Source: Pseudomonas knackmussii B13
Lineage (GTDB): Bacteria > Pseudomonadota > Gammaproteobacteria > Pseudomonadales > Pseudomonadaceae
Direction: 5' to 3'
DNA length: 64,000 nt
NCBI RefSeq assembly: GCF_000689415.1
Contig: NZ_HG322950.1
Location: forward strand, 2,425,501 to 2,489,500
Shown one piece after another: positions 55,403 through 63,894 of the stretch (the first letter of the stretch is position 1; each line of letters begins with the position of its first letter). The notes under the pieces were generated by a model that saw nothing but the letters and a program-made list of their open reading frames with translations, made no database searches and was not told the DNA's origin. The position numbers and the translations under genes are program-made.

Positions 55403-55449
55403 GTAGGAGCGCGCCATGCGCGCGAATCGCGGGCATGGCCCGCTCCTAC
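55403..55449. repeat. REP pair between the DUF1329 and YCF48-type genes
   Basis: GTAGGAGCGCGCCATGCGCG faces GGGCATGGCCCGCTCCTAC. It lies inside an apparent operon and may mark an mRNA processing or stability point. Confidence 0.8.
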
Positions 55450-55509
55450 GGGGGCCTCGCTGTACCCGGCCCCTCGGGCCCGATTACAAGAAAACAAAGG
55501 TTGCGTGCG

Positions 55510-56565
55510 ATGAAGAAGATGCTTTCCGGCCTGCTGCTGGCGGCCTGCTGTGCGGTGCCGCCGGCCTGGGCGGGCGCCGTGGATGTCCTGGCGCAGCCCG
55601 CCGTGCTCGGTCCCCAGGCCTTGCAGGCGGTGCTGCAGGACGTGACCCGTGCCGGCGACCGCCTGGTGGCGGTGGGCGAGCGCGGCGTGGTGCTGCTCTC
55701 CGACGACAATGGCCAGCACTGGCGCCAGGCGCCGAGTCCGGTGAGCGTCAGCCTGACCGCCGTGCAGTTCGTCGATGCCCGCCACGGCTGGGCCCTGGGC
55801 CACGCCGGGGCGGTGCTGCACAGCGACGACGGCGGCGAGCACTGGAGCCTGCAGCTGGACGGCAAGCGTGCCGCCGCGCTGGAACTGCAGGCCGCCGAGG
55901 CGGCGGGGGAGGCGGGCCGTATCGCAGCCGCCCAACGCCTGGTGGCCGACGGCGCCGACAAACCCTTTCTCGCGCTCAGTTTTTCCGACGCGAAGCACGG
56001 TCTGATCGTGGGCGCCTACGGTCTGGCGCTGAGCACCGAGGACGGCGGTCGCACCTGGCAGTCGCGGATGGGTGATCTGCCCAACCCGCGTGGCCTGCAC
56101 CTGTACGCGCTGGCCCGGCAAGGCGACGACCTCTATGTCGCCGGCGAACAGGGCCTGCTGTTGCGCTCGCGCGATGCCGGCGCTCACTTCGAAGCGCTGC
56201 AAGGCCCCTATGAAGGCAGCTACTTCGCCGCCGCCGTGCTGCCCGACGGCCGCCTGCTGGTGGGCGGGCTGCGCGGCAAGCTGTTCGCCTCCGCCGACCA
56301 GGGTGCGAGCTTCCAGGCCCTGGCCAACCCGATCCCAGCCTCGCTCAACGGCATCCGCGTCGCCGGCGAGCAACTGCTCCTGGTGAACCAGGCCGGACTG
56401 CTCCTGCGCAGCGGCTTGCAAGGCTTCGCCGCGCAGCCGTTGCCGGTCTCCGATGGCCTGCCGCTGACCGCCGCGACCGAAGCCGCCGACGGCACCCTGG
56501 TGGCCGTCGGCATGGCCGGCGCGCGTCGCCTGGCTGCTTCCTCTTCACCCACCAAGGCGGACTGA
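55510..56565 (+). CDS. YCF48/BNR-repeat periplasmic protein
   Basis: 351 residues. A signal peptide (MKKMLSGLLLAACCAVPPAWA) is followed by beta-propeller repeats of the photosystem-assembly-factor-like type: GERGVVLLSDDNGQHW, GHAGAVLHSDDGGEHW, GAYGLALSTEDGGRTW and GEQGLLLRSRDAGAHF. Such proteins regularly accompany RND/MMPL transporters in catabolic clusters; the role may be assembly or substrate hand-over. It begins with an AAGAAAAC near-Crc motif upstream and is 3 bp from the RND gene. Confidence 0.88.
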   Translation: MKKMLSGLLLAACCAVPPAWAGAVDVLAQPAVLGPQALQAVLQDVTRAGDRLVAVGERGVVLLSDDNGQHWRQAPSPVSVSLTAVQFVDARHGWALGHAGAVLHSDDGGEHWSLQLDGKRAAALELQAAEAAGEAGRIAAAQRLVADGADKPFLALSFSDAKHGLIVGAYGLALSTEDGGRTWQSRMGDLPNPRGLHLYALARQGDDLYVAGEQGLLLRSRDAGAHFEALQGPYEGSYFAAAVLPDGRLLVGGLRGKLFASADQGASFQALANPIPASLNGIRVAGEQLLLVNQAGLLLRSGLQGFAAQPLPVSDGLPLTAATEAADGTLVAVGMAGARRLAASSSPTKAD

Positions 56566-56568
56566 ACC

Positions 56569-59055
56569 ATGCACGCCCCGACTTCCCCCGCGCCGTCCAG
56601 CGGCCGCCTCGACGACTTCGATTCCGCCTCCGGCTCGCTGCTGGAGCGGGCCCTGTTCAACCATCGCGGCCTGGTCCTGCTGCTGTGCCTGGCTGCGACC
56701 CTGCTGCTGGGCTGGCAGGCCACGCGCCTGACCCTCAACGCCAGCTTCGAGAAGATGATCCCGAAGGAGCACCCCTTCATCCTCGAATACCTGGCCCACC
56801 GCCAGGAACTGGCCGGGCTTGGCAACGCCGTGCGCATCGCCGTGGCCAACCCCGAGGGCGGCATCTACGACAAGCACTACCTGCAGGTGCTGCAGCAAAT
56901 CAACGACGAGGTGTACCTGCTGCCGGGCGTGGACCGCGCGGCGATGAAGTCGCTGTGGACGCCGTCCACCCGCTGGACCGGCGTGACCGAGGAAGGCCTG
57001 GAGGGCGGCCCGGTGATTCCCGACGGCTACGACGGCGGCGCCGCCAGCCTGGAAGCGCTCAAGCGCAACGTCGAACGCTCCAACGAGATCGGCCAGCTGG
57101 TGGCCTTCGACCAGCGTTCGAGCATCCTCTACGTGCCGCTGCTGGAGAAGACCCCGGACGGCCAGGCGCTGGACTACACGACCTTCGCACACGAGCTGGA
57201 AAGCCTGCGCGGCAAGTACCAGGCGCAAGGCGTGGAGATCCACATCACCGGATTCGCCAAGGTGGTGGGCGACCTCATCGACGGGCTGAAGCAGATCCTG
57301 CTGTTCTTCGCCGCCGCCATCGCCATTACCGCCGCGGTGCTCTACTGGTACACCCGCTGCTTGCGCAGCACCGCGCTGGTGGTGATCTGCTCGCTGGTGG
57401 CGGTGATCTGGCAGCTCGGCCTGCTGCCGCTGCTGGGCTACGGGCTGGACCCGTACTCGGTGCTGGTGCCGTTCCTGGTGTTCGCCATCGGCATGAGCCA
57501 CGGCGCGCAGAAGATGAACGGCATCATGCAGGACATCGGCCGCGGCATGCATCGCCTGGTCGCCGCGCGCTTCACCTTCCGCCGGCTGTTCCTCGCCGGG
57601 CTCACCGCGCTGCTCTGCGACGCCGTCGGCTTCGCCGTGCTGATGATCATCAAGATCCAGGTGATCCAGGACCTGGCGGTCATCGCCAGCCTCGGCGTGG
57701 CGGTGCTGATCTTCACCAACCTGATCCTGCTGCCGATCCTGCTGTCCTATATCGGCGTCAGCCCGATGGCGGCCCGCCGTAGCCTGCGGGCCGAAGAAGC
57801 CGAGGCGAGCGGGCAGGGCAAGCACGCCGTGTGGCGCTTCCTCGACCTCTTCACCCGCCGGCGCTGGGCCAGCCCCTGCGTGGTGCTCGCCGCGCTGCTG
57901 GCGGCTGGCGGCTATGCGGTGAGCCTGAACCTGAAGATCGGCGACCTCGACGCTGGCGCCCCCGAGCTGCGCCCGGACTCGCGCTACAACCGCGACAACG
58001 CCTTCGTCACCGCACACTACGGCGCCAGCAGCGACGTCTTCGCGGTGATGGTGAAGACCCCGGCCGGCGCCTGCTCGACCTACGACACCCTCAAGCGCGT
58101 CGACGACCTCGACTGGCAACTGCGCGGCCTGCCGGGCGTGGATTCGACCAACTCGCTGGCGCTGCTCAACCGCCGCGTGCTGGTCGGTCTCTCCGAAGGC
58201 AGTCCGAAGTGGTACGAGCTGGTGAACAACCAGGCGACCCTGAACATGGTTACCGCCAACGCGCCGCGCGGGTTGTACAACGACGATTGCAGCCTGCTGA
58301 CGCTCTACGCCTTCCTCACCGATCACAAGGCCGACACCCTCAACCGTGTGGTGGACAGCGTGCAGGCCTTCGCCAAGGACAACGATTCCGAACAGGCGCA
58401 GTTCCTCCTCGCCGCCGGCAGCGCGGGCATCGAGGCGGCCACCAACATCGTGGTGAAACAGGCCAACCACGACATGCTCTGGTGGGTCTACGGCGCGGTC
58501 ATCCTGCTCTGCCTGGTGACCTTCCGCTCCTGGCGCGCGGTGCTCTGCGCGGTACTGCCGCTGGTGCTGACCTCGATCCTCTGCGAAGCGCTGATGGTCG
58601 CCCTGGGCATCGGCGTGAAGGTGGCCACGCTGCCGGTGATCGCCCTCGGCGTGGGCATCGGCGTGGACTATGCGCTCTACGTCATGAGCATCGTGTTGGC
58701 CCAGCTGCGCCAGGGCGCGAGCCTGTCCGAGGCGTATTACCGGGCGCTGCTGTTCACCGGCAAGGTGGTGATGCTGACCGGCGTGACCCTGGCCATCGGC
58801 GTCGGCACCTGGATCTTCTCGCCGATCAAGTTCCAGGCTGACATGGGCGTGCTGCTGGCCTTCATGTTCGTCTGGAACATGGTCGGCGCCCTGGTCCTGC
58901 TGCCGGCGCTCGCCTACTTCCTGCTGCCGCACCGGCAGGCCCGCGCCGAGGCGCCGCGGGCTGCCGCCGCGCACCACCTGGATGAAGTGCACCACAGCCG
59001 CCAGTGCTGCGAGCAGCACGCCGGCTTGCCCCTGGTCGCCGGCCAGGGCCGTTGA
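56569..59055 (+). CDS. RND/MMPL-family inner-membrane transporter
   Basis: 828 residues: one N-terminal helix, a periplasmic domain (about 65-235), six helices, a second periplasmic domain and a second helix group. VFAIGMSHGAQKMNGIMQDIG and ALGVGIGVDYALYVMSIVL are the characteristic transmembrane motifs. It belongs to the MMPL/HAE group associated with lipid or sterol-like compounds. With DUF1302, DUF1329 and YCF48 proteins it forms a conserved four-gene set; direction of transport is not known. Confidence 0.9.
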   Translation: MHAPTSPAPSSGRLDDFDSASGSLLERALFNHRGLVLLLCLAATLLLGWQATRLTLNASFEKMIPKEHPFILEYLAHRQELAGLGNAVRIAVANPEGGIYDKHYLQVLQQINDEVYLLPGVDRAAMKSLWTPSTRWTGVTEEGLEGGPVIPDGYDGGAASLEALKRNVERSNEIGQLVAFDQRSSILYVPLLEKTPDGQALDYTTFAHELESLRGKYQAQGVEIHITGFAKVVGDLIDGLKQILLFFAAAIAITAAVLYWYTRCLRSTALVVICSLVAVIWQLGLLPLLGYGLDPYSVLVPFLVFAIGMSHGAQKMNGIMQDIGRGMHRLVAARFTFRRLFLAGLTALLCDAVGFAVLMIIKIQVIQDLAVIASLGVAVLIFTNLILLPILLSYIGVSPMAARRSLRAEEAEASGQGKHAVWRFLDLFTRRRWASPCVVLAALLAAGGYAVSLNLKIGDLDAGAPELRPDSRYNRDNAFVTAHYGASSDVFAVMVKTPAGACSTYDTLKRVDDLDWQLRGLPGVDSTNSLALLNRRVLVGLSEGSPKWYELVNNQATLNMVTANAPRGLYNDDCSLLTLYAFLTDHKADTLNRVVDSVQAFAKDNDSEQAQFLLAAGSAGIEAATNIVVKQANHDMLWWVYGAVILLCLVTFRSWRAVLCAVLPLVLTSILCEALMVALGIGVKVATLPVIALGVGIGVDYALYVMSIVLAQLRQGASLSEAYYRALLFTGKVVMLTGVTLAIGVGTWIFSPIKFQADMGVLLAFMFVWNMVGALVLLPALAYFLLPHRQARAEAPRAAAAHHLDEVHHSRQCCEQHAGLPLVAGQGR

Positions 59056-59093
59056 GTCCCTCCTACAAGCACAACGACAACGAGGACTGCCCC

Positions 59094-59204
59094 ATGCCTT
59101 GCCTGAAGAACCTGCTGCTCGGTCTCTGCGCCGGACTGCGCCAAGGCCTCGCCCAATATGGCGCTTGCCTGTGCTGCAGCGCGGAGGTGCGCAATGAGCG
59201 CTGA
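59094..59204 (+). CDS. Possible small Cys-rich peptide before the MFS gene
   Basis: 36 codons (MPCLKNLLLGLCAGLRQGLAQYGACLCCSAEVRNER) after CGAGGACTGCCCC. Its final codons lie in the first copy of a 30-bp sequence that also carries the MFS start. Before that duplication its stop would have overlapped the MFS start, which suggests translational coupling. No homology is recognised; it may not be a real gene. Confidence 0.35.
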   Translation: MPCLKNLLLGLCAGLRQGLAQYGACLCCSAEVRNER

Positions 59205-59212
59205 ACGCCGCG
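59183..59212 (+). repeat. 30-bp direct repeat, left copy
   Basis: Exact copy of 59376-59405, beginning GGAGGTGCGCAATGAGCGCT. It includes a Shine-Dalgarno sequence, ATG and the first codons of the MFS gene, here running into a REP pair. Confidence 0.9.
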
Positions 59213-59226
59213 CCGAGAAGCTTTTC

Positions 59227-59293
59227 GTAGGAGCGAGCTTGCTCGCGAATGAACCCCGCGGCGGAGTCGGTTCGCGAGCAAGCTCGCTCCTAC
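59227..59293. repeat. REP pair (REPIN) inserted between 30-bp repeats
   Basis: GTAGGAGCGAGCTTGCTCGC faces TTCGCGAGCAAGCTCGCTCC plus TAC, the same type as at 2198-2263. A lone REP half (GTAGGAGCGGATTCATCCGC) follows at 59321-59343. All lie between the 30-bp direct repeats. Confidence 0.87.
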
Positions 59294-59375
59294 AGGTGCA
59301 GCCGCGTGCCTCCGAGGGCTGTAGGAGCGGATTCATCCGCGATCCCGCCGGCAAGGCCAGAGCCTTCCCCCTCAA

Positions 59376-59405
59376 GGAGGTGCGCAATGAGCGCTGAACG
59401 CCGCG
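59376..59405 (+). repeat. 30-bp direct repeat, right copy (functional MFS start)
   Basis: Identical to 59183-59212; contains AAGGAGG-type ribosome site and the ATG at 59387 that opens the full MFS frame. Confidence 0.9.
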
Positions 59406-60577
59406 CGGGAAGCGCGCAAGCCCTGTTGCTGCTGTTCGGCAGCTGCCTGCCGGTGCTGGGCGCCGTACTGATCGCGCCGGTGCTGCCGCGCATGCAGGCG
59501 CACTTCGCCGACACCCCTGGCGCCGCCGTGCTGGTGCCGGTCGCCCTGACCCTGCCGGCGCTGGTGATCGCCTTCCTTGCACCCCTGGCGGGCGTGCTGG
59601 CCGACCGCATCGGGCGGCGTTCGCTGCTGCTCGCCAGCATGCTGCTCTACACCCTCTGCGGGCTGCTGCCGCTGTGGCTGGAGTCGCTGCCGCTGATCGT
59701 CGCCAGCCGCGCCGGCATCGGCCTGGCCGAGGCGGGGATCATGACCTGCTGCACCACCCTGATGGGCGACTACTTCGACGGCCAGCGCCGCGAGCGCCTG
59801 TTCGCCCTGCAGATGGTCGCCACCTCGTTGTCGGCGGCGTTGTTCATGGGCCTGGGCGGTGCGCTGGGCGAGAACGGCTGGCGCACGCCTTTCGCCCTCT
59901 ACGCTGTCGGCCTGCTGTGCCTGCCGCTGATGGCCGCGTTGCTCTGGGAGCCGCAGGGCCGGCATGAAACGCCAGCGGCCGCCCACGACTCGCGTTTCCC
60001 CTGGGCCAGCCTGGCGCCGTTGTACCTGCTGACGCTGTTGGCCGGGGTGAGCCTGTTCATCGTCCCGGTGCAGGCCGGCTACCTGCTGCAACTGCTGCAC
60101 GTCGACGCGCCGCAGCAGATCGGCATGACCATGGGCGCCAATCAGCTCGGCGTGCTCGCCGGAGCCTTGGGCTTCCGCCTGCTCGCCGGGCTGCCGGCGC
60201 CGCGCCTGCTGGCCCTGGGCTTCGCCACCGCCGGCGCCGGTGGGGCGCTCATGGCCCTGGCCGACAGCCACGCACCGGTGGTGCTGGCGGTGCTGGTCAA
60301 CGGCCTGGGCATCGGCCTGCTGCTGCCGACGCTGATCACCCAGGTGATGCTGCAGGTCGACTTCGCCCAGCGCGGCCGCGCCACCGGCGGCTTCACCGCC
60401 TCCATCTTCGCCGGCGAGTTCGTCAGCCCGCTGCTGGTGCTGGCGCTGACCGGCGGCGACAACCCGTTGCTGCCCCGCGCGCTGCTGGTGGTCGCCATCG
60501 TGCAGCTGGCCTTGGCGCCGCTGTGCCTGGCGCTGTTGCGCCGCGGCGGCAAGCGCCCGGCTGCGGAGGCCGTATGA
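59387..60577 (+). CDS. MFS transporter
   Basis: 396 residues, about 12 helices. LAPLAGVLADRIGRRSLLLAS is the conserved loop 2-3 motif of the family. The start at 59387 (MSAERRAGSAQALLLLFG) has AAGGAGG upstream; a duplicated copy of the same start at 59194 leads only into repeat DNA. It overlaps the SDR gene by ATGA. It probably imports the pathway substrate or exports an intermediate. Confidence 0.88.
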   Translation: MSAERRAGSAQALLLLFGSCLPVLGAVLIAPVLPRMQAHFADTPGAAVLVPVALTLPALVIAFLAPLAGVLADRIGRRSLLLASMLLYTLCGLLPLWLESLPLIVASRAGIGLAEAGIMTCCTTLMGDYFDGQRRERLFALQMVATSLSAALFMGLGGALGENGWRTPFALYAVGLLCLPLMAALLWEPQGRHETPAAAHDSRFPWASLAPLYLLTLLAGVSLFIVPVQAGYLLQLLHVDAPQQIGMTMGANQLGVLAGALGFRLLAGLPAPRLLALGFATAGAGGALMALADSHAPVVLAVLVNGLGIGLLLPTLITQVMLQVDFAQRGRATGGFTASIFAGEFVSPLLVLALTGGDNPLLPRALLVVAIVQLALAPLCLALLRRGGKRPAAEAV

Positions 60578-61347
60578 GCGAGCTCTTTTCCCTCTTCGGC
60601 AAGACCGCGCTGATCACCGGCGCGACCCGTGGCATCGGCCTGGCCATCGCCCGCGAATACGGCCGCGCGGGTGCGCATCTAACGATCAGCAGCGAGAGCG
60701 CCGACGACTGCGACCACGCCGTAGCGACGCTGACGGAGGAGGGCATCGACGCCGTGGCGCTGCCCGCCGACTTGCGGGAACAGGAGGCTGTGGCAGCACT
60801 GGCGGCGCGGACGCTCGCGCACTTCGGCCGCCTCGATGCGCTGGTGTGCAATGCCGGTGTCGCGCCGCACATGGGGCCGCTCGCGTCGGCCAGCGATGCC
60901 GACTGGGACTTGACCCTCACCGTCAACCTGCGCAGCGCGCTCTGGCTGACCAGCGCCTTGCTGCCGGCCATGGCCGAGCACGGCGGTGGCAGCGTGGTGC
61001 TGATGGCCAGCATCGCGGGCGTGCGCGGCAACAAGGGCCTGGGCCTGTACGGCCTGTCCAAGGCCGGCCTGGCACAGCTGGCGCGCAATCTGGCGGTGGA
61101 GTGGGGGCCGGCGAACATCCGCGTCAACGCCATCAGCCCCGGCGTTATCCGCACCGAATTCGCCCGCCCGCTTACCGACAACCCCGAGGTCATGCAGCGC
61201 CGCCTGGCGCTCACGCCGCTGCGCCGCGTCGGCCGTGCGGAAGAGGTGGCCGCCCTGGCGCTGCTGCTGGCCGCACCGGGTGGCGCCTTCATCACTGGAC
61301 AGAACCTCATCGTCGACGGTGGCACGACCATCGGCGACGGCAACTGA
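60574..61347 (+). CDS. Short-chain dehydrogenase/reductase
   Basis: 257 residues, classical SDR. Cofactor motif TGATRGIG, NAG (VCNAGVAP), catalytic Ser in VLMASIAG and YGLSK (YxxxK) are present. It oxidises or reduces a hydroxyl/carbonyl group with NAD(P). Its ATG overlaps the MFS stop; the cupin gene follows after 11 bp. Confidence 0.92.
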   Translation: MSELFSLFGKTALITGATRGIGLAIAREYGRAGAHLTISSESADDCDHAVATLTEEGIDAVALPADLREQEAVAALAARTLAHFGRLDALVCNAGVAPHMGPLASASDADWDLTLTVNLRSALWLTSALLPAMAEHGGGSVVLMASIAGVRGNKGLGLYGLSKAGLAQLARNLAVEWGPANIRVNAISPGVIRTEFARPLTDNPEVMQRRLALTPLRRVGRAEEVAALALLLAAPGGAFITGQNLIVDGGTTIGDGN

Positions 61348-61358
61348 AAGGAGACACC

Positions 61359-61931
61359 ATGCAACAGCTTCCTGCATTCAAGCGCGTCGTCACCGGCCAC
61401 GACGCCCGCGGCCAGGCGGTGGTCGCCAGCTGTGGCCCGACACCGAACAACTTTCCGCTCAAGGCGGTGCCCGGCACCGTGTTCTACGAGGTGTGGAACA
61501 GCCTCGGCAGCCCGGCGCCGCTGGACAACGGCGACGACCCCACCGCCCAGCCGCTGCAGTTGAGCCCCGGCCCGCTGGGCAGCGTGATCCGCGTGGTCGA
61601 CATCCCGCCGGACAGCCTGCAGAACCAGGTCAGCGCCGAGGACGCCGCAGCGGCGTTCGCCGAGATCGGCGAAGCCCATGCCGGCACCGGCAAGGCCGAG
61701 TCGAAACACAAGCTGATGCACCGCACCGAAACCCTCGACTACGGCATCGTCACCGAGGGCGAGGTGTGGCTGGTGCTGGATGACGGCGAGGTCCATCTCA
61801 AGCGCGGCGACATCGTGGTCCAGCGCGGCACCAACCACGCCTGGAGCAACCGCACCGAAGCGATGGCGCGGATGGTCTTCATCCTCCTCGACGGCCAGTA
61901 CGCCGAGGCCCTGAAGGAGCTGCTGCCATGA
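61359..61931 (+). CDS. Cupin-domain protein
   Basis: 190 residues. A C-terminal cupin barrel holds HRTETLDYGIVTEGEVWLVLDDGEVHLKRGDIVVQRGTNHAWSNRTE, with the two cupin motifs and candidate metal-binding His and Glu. Similar small cupins accompany fumarylacetoacetate-hydrolase genes in aromatic clusters and may act as isomerases or decarboxylases; the reaction is unknown. It overlaps the next gene by ATGA. Confidence 0.85.
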   Translation: MQQLPAFKRVVTGHDARGQAVVASCGPTPNNFPLKAVPGTVFYEVWNSLGSPAPLDNGDDPTAQPLQLSPGPLGSVIRVVDIPPDSLQNQVSAEDAAAAFAEIGEAHAGTGKAESKHKLMHRTETLDYGIVTEGEVWLVLDDGEVHLKRGDIVVQRGTNHAWSNRTEAMARMVFILLDGQYAEALKELLP

Positions 61932-62920
61932 AGCTCGCCACCCTGAACGACGGCAGCCGTGACGGCTGCCTGCTGGTGGTTTCCCGCGACCTGCAAAGGG
62001 CGGTGGATGCCAGCGGCATCGCGGCGACCCTGCAAGCCGCGCTGGACCACTGGAACGCCGTGGAGGCCGACCTGCAGCGGCTCTACCAGCGCCTCAATGC
62101 CAACGATGTCGGGGGCGCCTTCGACCTTGATCCGGCGCGCCTGGCCGCGCCCCTGCCGCGCGCCTGGCAGTGGCTCGACGGTTCCTGCTTCCTCAGCCAC
62201 GGCGAGCTGATGCAGAAGGCCTTCAACCTCGAACCCATCGACGGCGCCGACAGCATCCCGCTGATGTACCAGGGCGCCAGTGACGACTTCCTCGGCCCGC
62301 GTGCCGACATCCCGCTGCCCAGCGAAGCCCACGGCATCGACTTCGAAGGCGAGTTCGCCGTGCTGGTCGACGCGGTGCCCATGGGCTGCACGGCGGACCA
62401 GGCGTTGCGGCATGTTCGCCTGGTCCTGCAACTCAACGACGTCAGCCTGCGCGCCCTGGCACCGCGGGAGATGAAGACCGGCTTCGGCTTCCTGCAGGCC
62501 AAGCCCTCTTCCAGCTTCGCCCCGGTGGCGGTGACGCCCGACGAACTGGGCGGCGCCTGGCGCGAGGGCCGTGTGCACCTGCCGCTGAGCGTCGAGTGGA
62601 ACGGCGAATGGTTCGGCCACCCTCACGGCGGCGCCATGCACTTCGGCTTCCACCAGCTGATCGCGCATGCAGCCATGACGCGCAGACTGAGCGCCGGCAC
62701 CCTGATCGGTTCGGGCACCGTGTCCAACGCCGACCGCTCGGTGGGCTCGGCCTGCATCGCCGAACGCCGCGCCATCGAGACCATCGCCCACGGCGCGCCG
62801 CGCACCGGCTTCATGCGCTTCGGCGACCGCGTGCGCATGGAAGCGAAGGGCGAGGACGGCGAGCCGCTGTTCGGCGCCATCGACCAGCGCGTGGTGCAAG
62901 GAGGCCTGCCATGCGCGTGA
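61928..62920 (+). CDS. Fumarylacetoacetate hydrolase-family protein
   Basis: 330 residues. The FAH core shows DFEGEFAVLVDAVPMG (metal-binding Glu), FLQAKPSSSFAPVAVTPDEL, GTLIGSGTVSN and GFMRFGDRVRMEA. The family hydrolyses C-C bonds of acylpyruvates or diketo acids, such as fumarylpyruvate from ring cleavage. In this cluster it would act after the extradiol dioxygenase. It is overlapped at both ends by neighbouring genes, indicating a single transcript. Confidence 0.9.
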   Translation: MKLATLNDGSRDGCLLVVSRDLQRAVDASGIAATLQAALDHWNAVEADLQRLYQRLNANDVGGAFDLDPARLAAPLPRAWQWLDGSCFLSHGELMQKAFNLEPIDGADSIPLMYQGASDDFLGPRADIPLPSEAHGIDFEGEFAVLVDAVPMGCTADQALRHVRLVLQLNDVSLRALAPREMKTGFGFLQAKPSSSFAPVAVTPDELGGAWREGRVHLPLSVEWNGEWFGHPHGGAMHFGFHQLIAHAAMTRRLSAGTLIGSGTVSNADRSVGSACIAERRAIETIAHGAPRTGFMRFGDRVRMEAKGEDGEPLFGAIDQRVVQGGLPCA

Positions 62921-63894
62921 TGGTCACCGGCGCCAACGGCTTCGTCGGCCGCGAGCTGGTGCGTCGCCTGCTGGAGGCGGGCGAGTTGCGCGGCCAGCCC
63001 ATCGAGGCCTTGCTTTTGCTGGACCGCGAGCTGGACGGCCAGCCGGACGACCGCCGCCTGCGCCGGCATTTCGGCAGCGTCACCGACCCGGCGCTGCTGC
63101 GCCGCGCACTGGCCGACGGCATCGACGTGGTCTTCCACCTGGTGAGCATCCCCGGCGGCGCCGCCGAGGCCCAGTACGAGCTGGGCTACCAGGTCAACCT
63201 GCAGGCTAGCCTGGAGCTGCTGCAGCAGCTGCGCAGCCGCGAGCGCCCGCCGGTGCTGGTGTACGCCAGCAGCGTGGCCGTTTACGGCTGCGAGCTGTCG
63301 GCGCGGATGGACGAAGGCCAGGCGCCGAACCCGCAGCTGTCCTACGCCGCGCACAAACTGATGGTGGAAACCGCGCTGAACGACCTGGCCCGACGCGGCG
63401 AGGTCGACGGTCGCGCCCTGCGCTTGCCGGGCATAGTGGCCCGGCCGCGCGAACCCAATGGCCTGCGCTCGGCCTTCATGAGCGACCTGCTGCATGCCTA
63501 CGCCGCCGGCGATGCCTACACCTGTCCGGTGTCGCCGCAGGCCACGGCCTGGTGGATGTCGGCGCGCTGCTGCGTCGACAACCTGCTGCACGCCGCCGAG
63601 CTGCGCGAGCCCGGCGCCGAGCGCGTATGGCAGCTGCCGGTGCTGCAACTGTCCATCGCCCAGGTGCTCGACGCGCTGGCCGCCGCCTATGGCGAGGCCC
63701 GCCGCGAGCACATCGCCTTCGCGCCCGACGCGGCGCTGGAAGCGCTGTTCGGCCGCTATCCGCCGCTGCGCACACCGCAGGCCCGTGCCCTGGGCTTCCG
63801 CCACGATGGATCGGCCGCCGCGCTGCTGCGCAATGCCCTCGACCTCTCGCCGCGCCGCAGCCGCGCCGCCGCCCGCAAAGGAGTTTCCGCATGA
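62911..63894 (+). CDS. NAD-dependent epimerase/dehydratase (DenD-like)
   Basis: 327 residues, extended SDR. The cofactor motif is VTGANGFVG (5-13) and the active-site YAAHK fits YxxxK. It resembles the D-erythronate dehydrogenase-like group, but the cluster gives no reason to expect a sugar acid; oxidation of a hydroxy intermediate is as likely. It overlaps the FAH gene by 10 bp and the next gene by ATGA. Confidence 0.85.
   Translation: MRVMVTGANGFVGRELVRRLLEAGELRGQPIEALLLLDRELDGQPDDRRLRRHFGSVTDPALLRRALADGIDVVFHLVSIPGGAAEAQYELGYQVNLQASLELLQQLRSRERPPVLVYASSVAVYGCELSARMDEGQAPNPQLSYAAHKLMVETALNDLARRGEVDGRALRLPGIVARPREPNGLRSAFMSDLLHAYAAGDAYTCPVSPQATAWWMSARCCVDNLLHAAELREPGAERVWQLPVLQLSIAQVLDALAAAYGEARREHIAFAPDAALEALFGRYPPLRTPQARALGFRHDGSAAALLRNALDLSPRRSRAAARKGVSA

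Noticed and set aside
59194..59397. Plus-strand frame MSAERRAEKLF… as a small gene
   Set aside because: It starts in the duplicated copy of the MFS start and then translates REP DNA; it is best explained as a by-product of the insertion.
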